Shown: positions 1 to 6,380 of the stretch, in pieces | Position numbering within the stretch: position 1 is the stretch's first letter | How the letters are laid out: every line of letters starts with the position of its first letter | Source: an uncultured Bacilli bacterium | GTDB lineage: Bacteria; Bacillota_I; Bacilli_A; RF39; UBA660 | Direction: 5' to 3' | NCBI GenBank assembly: GCA_934148875.1 | Contig: CAKPDJ010000029.1 | Span: forward strand, 1 to 17,040 | DNA: 17,040 bases | Made by a program: the position numbers and the translations under genes | The notes under the pieces: model-generated | What the model was told of the DNA's origin: nothing | The model's input: the letters and a program-made list of their open reading frames with translations, nothing else | Database searches by the model: none

Positions 1-234
1 ACATTTCAAAGTTTTATGAGTTATGAAGAAGACCAAAGATTAATTCAAAATACAGAAAAGAAGATAGCCTATAAAGACGGACTTGAGCAAGGGATTGAAC
101 AAGGAATTGAACAAGGTTCCCAAAATAAGCAAATAGAAATAGCTAAGAATATGTTAAGGGATACAAAGGATTATCAGCTGATATCAAAATATACAGGTTT
201 ATCCATTGAAGACATAAAAAAATTAGAAGGATAG
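1..234 (+). CDS. 3' end of Rpn-family PD-(D/E)XK nuclease/putative transposase gene (copy A, partial)
   Basis: The window opens inside a reading frame that matches the 3' end of the intact Rpn-like gene at 13915-14745; base 1 corresponds to base 14536. The frame runs from the first base (Thr-Phe-Gln-Ser-Phe-Met...) to TAG at 232-234, giving 77 C-terminal residues. The catalytic N-terminal part lies outside the window, so function is inferred only from the intact copy. The only large difference is in the hinge after ...YKDGLEQG: this copy has three EQGI/EQGS units and is 8 codons longer. The C-terminal tail (ISKYTGLSIEDIKKLEG) is identical in both. Whether the full gene is intact cannot be seen. 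A start at the in-frame ATG at 16 is unlikely because the homology continues upstream of it. Confidence 0.8.
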   Translation, partial: TFQSFMSYEEDQRLIQNTEKKIAYKDGLEQGIEQGIEQGSQNKQIEIAKNMLRDTKDYQLISKYTGLSIEDIKKLEG

Positions 235-242
235 ATATATTT

Positions 243-290
243 TTAAAATATATTGATTAAGGATAATTTTGTGAAAGTAAATGAAAAAAT
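243..290 (+). pseudogene. Decayed stub of Rpn gene 3' region downstream of copy A
   Basis: Bases 243-290 resemble 14464-14508 inside the intact Rpn gene (shared core AATTTTGTGAAAG), with frame breaks. The same stub follows the intact copy at 14755 onward. It therefore looks like an old partial tandem duplication carried with the element. Homology between the two element copies fades after about 286. Confidence 0.5.
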
Positions 291-335
291 GTAGCAATCT
301 CTACATTAAAAATTAGAAAGCCAAAAAAATGTTAA

Positions 336-362
336 CAAAAAAGATGGATATTTCTACCATCT
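336..362 (-). terminator. Rho-independent terminator of the LCP/small membrane protein operon
   Basis: On the minus strand AGATGG (362-357) pairs with CCATCT (347-342) across a 9-base loop, followed by a T-run (341-337). It lies 55 bases beyond the stop codon of the last minus-strand gene. A second, weaker minus-strand hairpin (7-bp stem AATGTAG/CTACATT at 288-307, followed by Ts) lies further on and may be a backup. Confidence 0.55.
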
Positions 363-416
363 AACATTCAAGAGTATTAATATAGTTCCTATACAAGAAA
401 TAATAAAATAAAGAAC

Positions 417-818
417 TTAATTAAATGCTAGTTCGATATCTATATCATCATCCGCTATAGCTAATCCTAAAAATATAATTCCGCTAATTAATATAAGAAA
501 TGAGCCTATAAAAGAAAACTTAGTTAATGTTTTCTTTTTTTCTGAATCAAATTGTGTTAAATTTTGTACATCCTCATAACTACTTTTAGCAAAGTGGTAA
601 TAAATAACTAGTAGAATAGTAAAAATTATAATAAGTAAATTTTGATATTCCTTTTTGCTAGTCTGATTATCATATAGTAGATATTCTTTTTCTTTAGTAT
701 TAGCATACCAACTAAGTGCAATTATTCCAATATAAATAAGCCATACCATATTTTCTATTTTAATATCATTTAATTTTTTTAATCTATCATCCATACTATA
801 TAATACATAATTAGACAT
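417..818 (-). CDS. Small predicted membrane protein, unrecognised
   Basis: I do not recognise this protein. From the ATG at 818 it has 133 residues. A charged N-terminus (MDDRLKKLNDIKIEN) is followed by three hydrophobic segments at roughly residues 24-40, 60-75 and 99-121, separated by short polar loops, and an acidic tail (ADDDIDIEL). The frame is open up to a TTG at 863, which would overlap the end of the LCP gene by 17 bases. No Shine-Dalgarno sequence is visible before the TTG, this ATG or the ATG at 794, so the start is uncertain; I prefer 818 because the extra 15 residues are unlike a membrane-protein N-terminus. It directly follows the LCP gene on the same strand with no promoter between, so it is probably co-transcribed. 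A role beside wall-polymer attachment is only a guess from position. Confidence 0.6.
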   Translation of the reverse strand: MSNYVLYSMDDRLKKLNDIKIENMVWLIYIGIIALSWYANTKEKEYLLYDNQTSKKEYQNLLIIIFTILLVIYYHFAKSSYEDVQNLTQFDSEKKKTLTKFSFIGSFLILISGIIFLGLAIADDDIDIELAFN

Positions 819-846
819 ATTTTTAGAATTAAAATGTAAACAAATA

Positions 847-2388
847 TTATGGTTTAAAGGCAAAAGTCTTAATCAAAGTAGCATCTTCCTTACCTAAATT
901 AATATTCATTTCCTTACTGGCATTCTTAACACTATTATCTTCAAGTAAATAACACCATAAATTCATATTCAAATTTTTAAAATATATTTTTTTACCAGTA
1001 CCAGCCAATTTTATTTGAGTAATATTAATAAAATCATTATTACTTTGATATTTACGTGAAGCCAAAATATCTTTAAAAATATTATAAAAAGATAATATTT
1101 CTTCAGTAGTCAAATTAGTATCTAAATTATTAGAAACTTTCTCCAAAATATTTAATAATGTATTAACATCTCGTACTTCCGTCATTTTATTAAGTAATCC
1201 CTTTAATAATAATTGCTGATTATATCCACGTCCTATATCACCAAGTTTTAAATCATATCTATTTCTAGCAAGTACCAATGCCTGCTCTCCATTAAGTGTT
1301 TGCATACCACCATCTATACATATTTTTCCCTGTCTATTAGAATCATCTGTACATAACTTTTTAGGAACTTCAACATTAACTCCACCCAAAGCATCAACTA
1401 TCCCAACAACACCTTTAAAGTTAACCTTTACATAATAATTAATATCAATATTAAAAACGTTTTCTATTGTTTTAATCATACAATCAGTTCCAAACCAACC
1501 AGCATGCGTTAGTTTATTATTAACATTATTGCGACAACTAATAGGAACATAACTATCTCTTGGTATTGACATCATTGTAACATTTAGAGTTTCAGGATTA
1601 AAAGTAATAACTATCAATCCATCACCATTAGCATAAGCATTTTTTTTAAGACCGTCTTTTTCTGAATCAACACCCATAAGCAATACTGAAAAAGGCTTCA
1701 TACTAGAACCATTAGCTAAAATAGAAGCAGTAGATGTCTCTTTTTTTATTGTCTTATCTTTTTCTAATATAACTTTAACTTGACTACCAATATCTTCAAA
1801 ACCCTCTGTATTTTGATATAAAGTAGTATAATCACTAGTAACAAACATTAAATCAATTTTTTTATTATATAAATCTTTAAGCATCATAAAATAGTCATCA
1901 TAACTAACTATTTCATTATCTTTACTTAGCTCTTCATCATCGATTATTTCTTTAGCTATAATATAGTTGTCTACCGATAAAGTATCATTTATTAAACCGA
2001 TTTTGTATTTACTAACATCATCAATACTTTGAATATCATTATCCTTTAATGTAATCAAACTAGAAGAATAGATAATCTTATTTTTATTAATAGAATCAAT
2101 AAGACTATAAACTCTATTAATAGAATAACACCCAATAATATTTACAAGTAGGAACACTATCATTAAAAACATAGCTAGTTTTTTTGACTTTCCCTTTTTA
2201 AATATAAAAAATGCAAAATTAATTAAGATAATAAATCCAATAATAATGTAACGAATAGTAGGTTCAATTGGTCCAAGTAATAAAATATGATATATTAAAA
2301 AAATACTACTAATTAAAACTAATAGTATAAGTAAGTTATTAAAGCTATAAGTTGTTTTTTTCTTTTTTATTGTCTTCATCCTTATCAT
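847..2388 (-). CDS. LCP (LytR-CpsA-Psr) family cell-wall glycopolymer transferase with extra extracytoplasmic domain
   Basis: LCP proteins move undecaprenyl-linked glycopolymers such as teichoic acids or capsule onto peptidoglycan outside the membrane. The protein has 513 residues, longer than simple LCPs. Three hydrophobic segments (about 17-37, 46-64, 71-87) precede an extracytoplasmic region at 105-215 resembling a solute-binding-protein-like module, then the LCP domain at about 233-400. Visible LCP hallmarks are MSIPRDSY (273-280), KLTHAGWFGTD (292-302), INYYVKVNF (316-324), DALGGVNVEVP (332-342), and the arginine-rich ARNRYDL...GDIGRGYNQQ (374-392), with the Arg residues that bind the polyprenyl pyrophosphate. 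The start could also be the ATG at 2379 (MKTIKKKK). The -10 box ends at 2399, so the leader would be only a few bases (2388) or about 13 bases (2379). It is transcribed divergently from the dockerin operon. Confidence 0.92.
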   Translation of the reverse strand: MIRMKTIKKKKTTYSFNNLLILLVLISSIFLIYHILLLGPIEPTIRYIIIGFIILINFAFFIFKKGKSKKLAMFLMIVFLLVNIIGCYSINRVYSLIDSINKNKIIYSSSLITLKDNDIQSIDDVSKYKIGLINDTLSVDNYIIAKEIIDDEELSKDNEIVSYDDYFMMLKDLYNKKIDLMFVTSDYTTLYQNTEGFEDIGSQVKVILEKDKTIKKETSTASILANGSSMKPFSVLLMGVDSEKDGLKKNAYANGDGLIVITFNPETLNVTMMSIPRDSYVPISCRNNVNNKLTHAGWFGTDCMIKTIENVFNIDINYYVKVNFKGVVGIVDALGGVNVEVPKKLCTDDSNRQGKICIDGGMQTLNGEQALVLARNRYDLKLGDIGRGYNQQLLLKGLLNKMTEVRDVNTLLNILEKVSNNLDTNLTTEEILSFYNIFKDILASRKYQSNNDFINITQIKLAGTGKKIYFKNLNMNLWCYLLEDNSVKNASKEMNINLGKEDATLIKTFAFKP

Positions 2389-2393
2389 CTCTA

Positions 2394-2481
2394 TTTACAT
2401 TATACCCAATTTATTATCTTTATACAATTTAGTAAAAAAATAAAAAAGAATGTTTACATTTATTAGTACTTATAATGTAAA
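2394..2481. promoter_or_regulatory. Three TTTACATT boxes between divergent promoters (possible operator)
   Basis: TTTACATTATA occurs at 2394-2404 on the plus strand (overlapping the LCP -10) and at 2481-2471 on the minus strand. TTTACATT occurs again at 2453-2460 on the plus strand, so 2453-2481 forms an 8-bp inverted repeat with a 13-base centre. No regulator is identified; a shared binding site for the two divergent operons is an inference. Confidence 0.35.
2399..2427 (-). promoter_or_regulatory. Sigma-A-type promoter of the LCP operon
   Basis: On the minus strand a -35 TTGTAT (2427-2422) and a consensus -10 TATAAT (2404-2399) are separated by exactly 17 bases. The predicted transcript begins near 2392, only a few bases before the first ATG, so the message is almost leaderless. 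Confidence 0.75.
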
Positions 2482-2527
2482 TATTTAAAAAATAAATAGT
2501 CGATTTATGTACTTTAATTATAAATGT

Positions 2528-2536
2528 TGATATAAT
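2528..2536 (+). promoter_or_regulatory. Extended -10 promoter of the dockerin operon
   Basis: TGATATAAT at 2528-2536 is a perfect extended -10 (TGnTATAAT). The -35 position (TGTACT, 2508-2513) is weak, as is usual for extended -10 promoters. The predicted start near 2543 leaves a leader of about 32 bases to the ATG at 2575. Confidence 0.6.
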
Positions 2537-2574
2537 ATAGTTGAGTAACAATGGGAAAGGATGTGAATAAACGT

Positions 2575-4626
2575 ATGAAAAAGAAATTGTTTATCTTTTT
2601 TGCTTTATGTTTATTTTTATACTTACCTAAAGTTAATGCTTTAAGACCAGAAGAGATTGTATCTCGTGCTGTTTGTCCTAAAATTGAGCTTGCTACAGCC
2701 AAGGAAGATGGCAGCCTAGAAAGTATTAGTTGCCATGAAACATATGAAGAAGCTAAAAATTTAATGAATACCACTGATGATGATAACTTAGTTATTATTG
2801 AATCAGGTTTAATTATAGATGCTAAATATGCCGTTATTGATTACGAAATAGGGTATCCTAGTAATCATCCTAGAAAAGTTACTAATACTTATATAGACAA
2901 AAATTCTAATGTTACTAATGGTTATATAAAAGGTGGTACTCCTGATGAGGCTGTTTTAATAGATTATGATTATAATACTAAGAGAGTAAAAATAAAAATA
3001 TCTGGTCTTACAGGTTGGATGAACTTATATGATGAAACTGGACTACAATTATATTATGTTGTGCCACTTATTTGGGCTACAACTCCTCAATACTATAAAG
3101 TAACTAATGATGAGATATACCATTATTTTCCAATCTATGTTTATGGAGCCAAAAGTCAAAGTGGTTATAGCTTTGATAAAAAGCCAACTATGCTAGATCC
3201 TGGTATTTATTATAGTTATGATGGACATTACTTTTATACTGATATGAAAACTTTAATTAATGATTATAAAAATAATAATTATAATAATGCTGTTAATAAA
3301 GATAAACCTTATTATAATTATTACCAGTATTTATCATTCCGTACTAAAACTAACTATACAGCTGAAAATATAAACCAATATATTGAAATGAGAATAGGTA
3401 CACGTGATTCAAAAATGAGATCATCAGGTGAATATTTTATAAGTGCTCAAAATAATTATGGTATAAATGCTGTATTGATGATGGCAATAGGAGTTAATGA
3501 ATCAGGAACTGGAACAAGTAATATTGCTATGAATAAAAATAATTTATTTGGTCTAAACGCAGTTGATTCATCACCAGGTAGTTCAGCTAGTGTTTTTGCT
3601 AGTGTAGAAGACTGTATTAATAATTATGCTTATGGATGGTTGTCATATGGTTATGTTCAAACAGGTGACTGGCATTATAAAGGCGCAAATCTTGGAAATA
3701 AAGGTCAAGGGTTAAATGTTAACTATGCTTCAGATCCATTTTGGGGAGAAAAGGCAGCTAGTATTTATTATGCACTTGATAAAAGTTTTGACTTTCAAGA
3801 TCACAATAGTATAGCTACAGCTGTTTTAAATGGTGATTACAACAATACAGTGTATGCTAAAAAAGATCCAAATGGTGATAATGTTTATACCGAATACTAT
3901 CAATATCGCATAAGTGGTAGTGCTGTAGCAGTAGTAGGTGAGGTTGAAGGACCAAGTGTAAATGGTAATAATATTTGGTATAAAGTTCAAAGTGATCCAA
4001 CTCTAGATATTAATTTGAATTATATAGGAGATTCTAAAAGTAATCCTAGAATAAATTATCTTTGGAATAGTTCATTCGTTTATGTTCCAGCAGCTTACTT
4101 TTTAAGAATAAATGATACGAAATATCCTGACATTCCTAGCGATGATAATAAAAATAATCCAACGCCAACACCAACACCAGATCCTGAACCTACACCTGAA
4201 CCTGTTCCAGAACCTAAAAAGATCTCTGCTATCGTAAGTGATGCTAAGTATCAATATAATAATGGTATAATCTCAGGAATAACTCCTAACACTCCAATAG
4301 AAACAGTTAAAAACAATTTAATTAATACTGGTGGTGTAATTACTATAACAGATGCAAATGGAAATACTATAACAGGTGGAAATATTGGAACTGGAATGAA
4401 AGTAAATATAACTTCTGGTATTACTGAAACACTAATTGTACTAATACCTGGTGATATAGATGGTAATGGTGATATAGATGTATTAGACTTAGTTGCCTTA
4501 AAGCAACATTTATTAGGAACAATACCATGTGTAGGTGTATATCTACAGGCAGCTAATTTTGATAACGAAGGAAGCGTAGACGTAATTGATTTAGTTGTCA
4601 TAAAACAGTACTTATTAAGCAAATAA
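2575..4626 (+). CDS. Secreted glucosaminidase-family peptidoglycan hydrolase with C-terminal dockerin
   Basis: This is a predicted exported 683-aa enzyme that would cleave peptidoglycan glycan strands (endo-beta-N-acetylglucosaminidase family). The start is set by AAAGGATGTGA (2556-2566), one mismatch from the 16S complement, and by the signal peptide MKKKLFIFFALCLFLYLP ending ...VNA at residue 22; the earlier ATG at 2551 would add eight odd residues. N-terminal beta-rich region about 100-170 has an SH3-like SGLTGW pattern. The glucosaminidase domain is about 277-410, with GVNESGTGTSN (306-316, probable catalytic Glu309) and KNNLFGLNA. A second SH3-like stretch spans about 442-512. A Pro/Thr linker (520-548) and a beta module follow. 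Residues 626-683 form a type I dockerin with two F-hand repeats: DIDGNGDIDVLDLVALKQHL is canonical, while DNEGSVDVIDLVVIKQYL has replaced calcium-ligand positions. It is first in a two-gene operon. Confidence 0.9.
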   Translation: MKKKLFIFFALCLFLYLPKVNALRPEEIVSRAVCPKIELATAKEDGSLESISCHETYEEAKNLMNTTDDDNLVIIESGLIIDAKYAVIDYEIGYPSNHPRKVTNTYIDKNSNVTNGYIKGGTPDEAVLIDYDYNTKRVKIKISGLTGWMNLYDETGLQLYYVVPLIWATTPQYYKVTNDEIYHYFPIYVYGAKSQSGYSFDKKPTMLDPGIYYSYDGHYFYTDMKTLINDYKNNNYNNAVNKDKPYYNYYQYLSFRTKTNYTAENINQYIEMRIGTRDSKMRSSGEYFISAQNNYGINAVLMMAIGVNESGTGTSNIAMNKNNLFGLNAVDSSPGSSASVFASVEDCINNYAYGWLSYGYVQTGDWHYKGANLGNKGQGLNVNYASDPFWGEKAASIYYALDKSFDFQDHNSIATAVLNGDYNNTVYAKKDPNGDNVYTEYYQYRISGSAVAVVGEVEGPSVNGNNIWYKVQSDPTLDINLNYIGDSKSNPRINYLWNSSFVYVPAAYFLRINDTKYPDIPSDDNKNNPTPTPTPDPEPTPEPVPEPKKISAIVSDAKYQYNNGIISGITPNTPIETVKNNLINTGGVITITDANGNTITGGNIGTGMKVNITSGITETLIVLIPGDIDGNGDIDVLDLVALKQHLLGTIPCVGVYLQAANFDNEGSVDVIDLVVIKQYLLSK

Positions 4627-4640
4627 AAAGGGGAGTAAAA

Positions 4641-5966
4641 ATGAAAAAGATAAAATATCTATTATTCGGAATAATATTTAACTTTTTAGGAATGACTATA
4701 GTTAACGCTAGTCCATCAGCAACACTTACTGTTTCAAGTAATAGTATTGTTAATGGAAATAGTGTAACAGCAACAGTTACTTTAAAAGAGACAATGGGAT
4801 GGGATGTAAAAATAACCTCATCTGGTAATACTACTGGGTGTACCAAAAGCTTTGTTGATGTTGCCAATTCTGATACTACTAAACAATTAAGCGTTACTTG
4901 CAAATCTAATGGTATAGGAACAATAACTTTTAAAATGTCTGGTGCTATTTCAAATAGTAAAAGAGAAAAAGTCAATATAAGTGGAACTAAAACTGTTAAT
5001 GTCGTTAAGCCACGTGAAAAATCTACTAATAATAACTTAAAAAGTTTAAGTGTTGCTGGTTATGATTTAAGTCCTTCTTTTAATAAAAATACTTTAGAAT
5101 ATACAGTAAATGTTGAATCAAATGTAGAAAAAGTAACTATAAATGCAGCTAAAGAAGATGGTTATGCCTCTATCTCTGGTACTGGTGATAAAGATGTAGT
5201 AGAAGGCGATAATAAATTTGAAGTAAAAGTTACATCAGAAACAGGAAGTAGTAAAATATATACTGTTAATGTAATTGTAAAAGACAGTAACCCTATTACT
5301 AAAGTAATTGATGGTAAAAATTATACTGTTATCAAAAGAGGTAGTGTGCTTACTAAACCTGAATCTTTTGTAGACACTAAAACTACGATAGATGATACTG
5401 AAATTCCAGCATTTTATAATGAAAAGCTTAATTTAACTTTAATTGGTCTAAAAGATGATAATGGTGTCATATATTTATATAAATACAATGCTGAAACGGA
5501 TAAATTAGAGAAATATTCATCTCTAACCTCTAAAACTCAAACTATTATTTTTGAAAATGATAATGAATTAAAAGATGGTTATACAAAAACTAAAGTAGTA
5601 ATTAATGAACAAGAATATGATGTTCTTCAAAATAATATTAATAAGGATTATGTACTAATTTACGGAATTAATATAGAGGATAATACTAAAAACTGGTACC
5701 TATATAATATGAAGGAAAATAGTATTCAAATCTATTTTGATGAATTAATTAATAACATGAATAACAGTTTTGATAAAATCATTCAAGAATACAAAATAGT
5801 TATATTAGGAATGTCAGGCTTGTCAATATTATTGTTAGTTGTTATAATAGTTTTACTAATTACAAGAAACAAGAATAGACAGCTAAAACAAAGTAAAAAA
5901 TCTGAAATAGTTGCAGAAGAAACAAAGCAAAAATCATCAAGTAAAAAAGAAAAAACAGAAAAATAA
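4641..5966 (+). CDS. Membrane-anchored surface protein with Ig-like and cadherin-like beta-sandwich domains
   Basis: This 441-aa protein has a signal peptide (1-23, cut after VNA). A beta-rich Ig-like domain (about 25-122) carries two cysteines (Cys67, Cys87) that could form a disulphide. Next comes a cadherin-like beta-sandwich domain of the PF12733 type (131-214; NNLKSLSVAGYDLSPSF, YTVNVESNVEKV, SKIYTVNVIV), then a further extracellular domain (220-365), one transmembrane helix (about 385-408) and a lysine-rich cytoplasmic tail. It starts 14 bases after the dockerin gene with a good site, AAGGGGAG (4628-4635). No enzyme motif is visible. By position it may receive or present the dockerin enzyme. 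The N-terminal domain has a cohesin-like pattern (ATLTVSSNSIVNGNSVTATV), but I cannot prove it is a cohesin; a plain Ig adhesion domain is the alternative. Confidence 0.82.
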   Translation: MKKIKYLLFGIIFNFLGMTIVNASPSATLTVSSNSIVNGNSVTATVTLKETMGWDVKITSSGNTTGCTKSFVDVANSDTTKQLSVTCKSNGIGTITFKMSGAISNSKREKVNISGTKTVNVVKPREKSTNNNLKSLSVAGYDLSPSFNKNTLEYTVNVESNVEKVTINAAKEDGYASISGTGDKDVVEGDNKFEVKVTSETGSSKIYTVNVIVKDSNPITKVIDGKNYTVIKRGSVLTKPESFVDTKTTIDDTEIPAFYNEKLNLTLIGLKDDNGVIYLYKYNAETDKLEKYSSLTSKTQTIIFENDNELKDGYTKTKVVINEQEYDVLQNNINKDYVLIYGINIEDNTKNWYLYNMKENSIQIYFDELINNMNNSFDKIIQEYKIVILGMSGLSILLLVVIIVLLITRNKNRQLKQSKKSEIVAEETKQKSSSKKEKTEK

Positions 5967-5976
5967 ATAAATAAAC

Positions 5977-6022
5977 CGTTTTAGCTATAGGAGACTTTTA
6001 TGAAAGCTAAAACGATTTTTTT
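5977..6022 (+). terminator. Terminator-like hairpin enclosing the RBS and start codon of the next gene
   Basis: CGTTTTAGCT (5977-5986) and AGCTAAAACG (6005-6014) form a perfect 10-bp stem followed by seven Ts (6016-6022), a textbook intrinsic terminator shape placed 10 bases after the upstream operon. The 18-base loop holds AGGAG (5989-5993) and the ATG at 6000-6002. The 3' arm and T-run encode residues 2-8 of the downstream protein. It could end the upstream operon, attenuate the downstream gene, or control its translation. Confidence 0.7.
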
Positions 6023-6371
6023 GACTGATAAAGATGAAACAATAATATATGAGGGTAAGTTACATAGTGACAATCATGAAAGATTTGTAAATGAACATTT
6101 TAAAAATCTCAAAATAGATGATTACATTCCTATTCTATTAGCTCAACATAATTATTGTATTATAGAATTAGCTAGAAAATTTAATATAGGGGTTGTATAT
6201 CTACCAATATGGTTAAGCAACTATCAAAAACAGTATTTTCATAATGTAGAGGAAGACTTAAAAAGGTATACAATTTATTTAAACAACTATTCACTAGAAC
6301 ATCCTATAGATACTAAACAATTACTACTTAGAATAGATAATATGCCAGAAAGAAAAGAGGATTATAATTAA
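6000..6371 (+). CDS. Small protein of unknown function
   Basis: I do not recognise this 123-aa protein. It has no signal peptide or membrane segment and looks soluble and cytoplasmic. It begins MKAKTIFLTDKDETIIYEG, a beta-hairpin-like start, and continues with mixed helix and strand, many Tyr, His and Asn, and two Cys-free halves around HNYCIIELARKFNIGVVYLP. The ribosome binding site AGGAG lies 6 bases before the ATG, but both are in the loop of a terminator-like hairpin, so expression is probably conditional. No independent promoter was found in the short gap after the preceding operon. The 3' end overlaps the converging PASTA gene by 4 bases. Confidence 0.7.
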   Translation: MKAKTIFLTDKDETIIYEGKLHSDNHERFVNEHFKNLKIDDYIPILLAQHNYCIIELARKFNIGVVYLPIWLSNYQKQYFHNVEEDLKRYTIYLNNYSLEHPIDTKQLLLRIDNMPERKEDYN

Positions 6372-6380
6372 TCCTCTTTT
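6353..6380. terminator. Bidirectional terminator overlapping both converging stop codons
   Basis: A perfect 12-bp stem, AAAAGAGGATTA (6353-6364) with TAATCCTCTTTT (6369-6380), has a 4-base loop and an A-rich/T-rich flank on each side, so it can work on both strands. Both stop codons fall inside it, and because of the symmetry each protein ends with Lys-Glu-Asp (KEDYN on plus, GKED on minus). Confidence 0.75.

Noticed and set aside
288..307. Plus-strand terminator for Rpn copy A
   Set aside because: The 7-bp hairpin is not followed by Ts on the plus strand; the T-run is on the minus side, so it fits the minus-strand operon better.
2551..2574. ATG at 2551 as the start of the dockerin protein
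   Set aside because: The strong ribosome binding site AAAGGATGTGA lies inside this segment and serves the ATG at 2575, which also begins a normal signal peptide.
2514..2774. Minus-strand open frame of 86 codons opposite the dockerin gene start
   Set aside because: It lies over the promoter and N-terminus of a well-supported plus-strand gene, has no ribosome binding site, and no recognisable product.
4140..4216. Tandem repeat or CRISPR-like array (Pro-Thr codons)
   Set aside because: It is a short Pro/Thr/Glu linker within the dockerin protein, not spaced direct repeats with unique spacers. No CRISPR array was seen anywhere in the window.
4251..4975. Two minus-strand open frames opposite the dockerin gene end and the start of the next gene
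   Set aside because: Their Pro/Ile/Val/Ser-rich content is what the reverse of Asn/Thr/Gly-rich beta repeats gives; both are antisense shadows.
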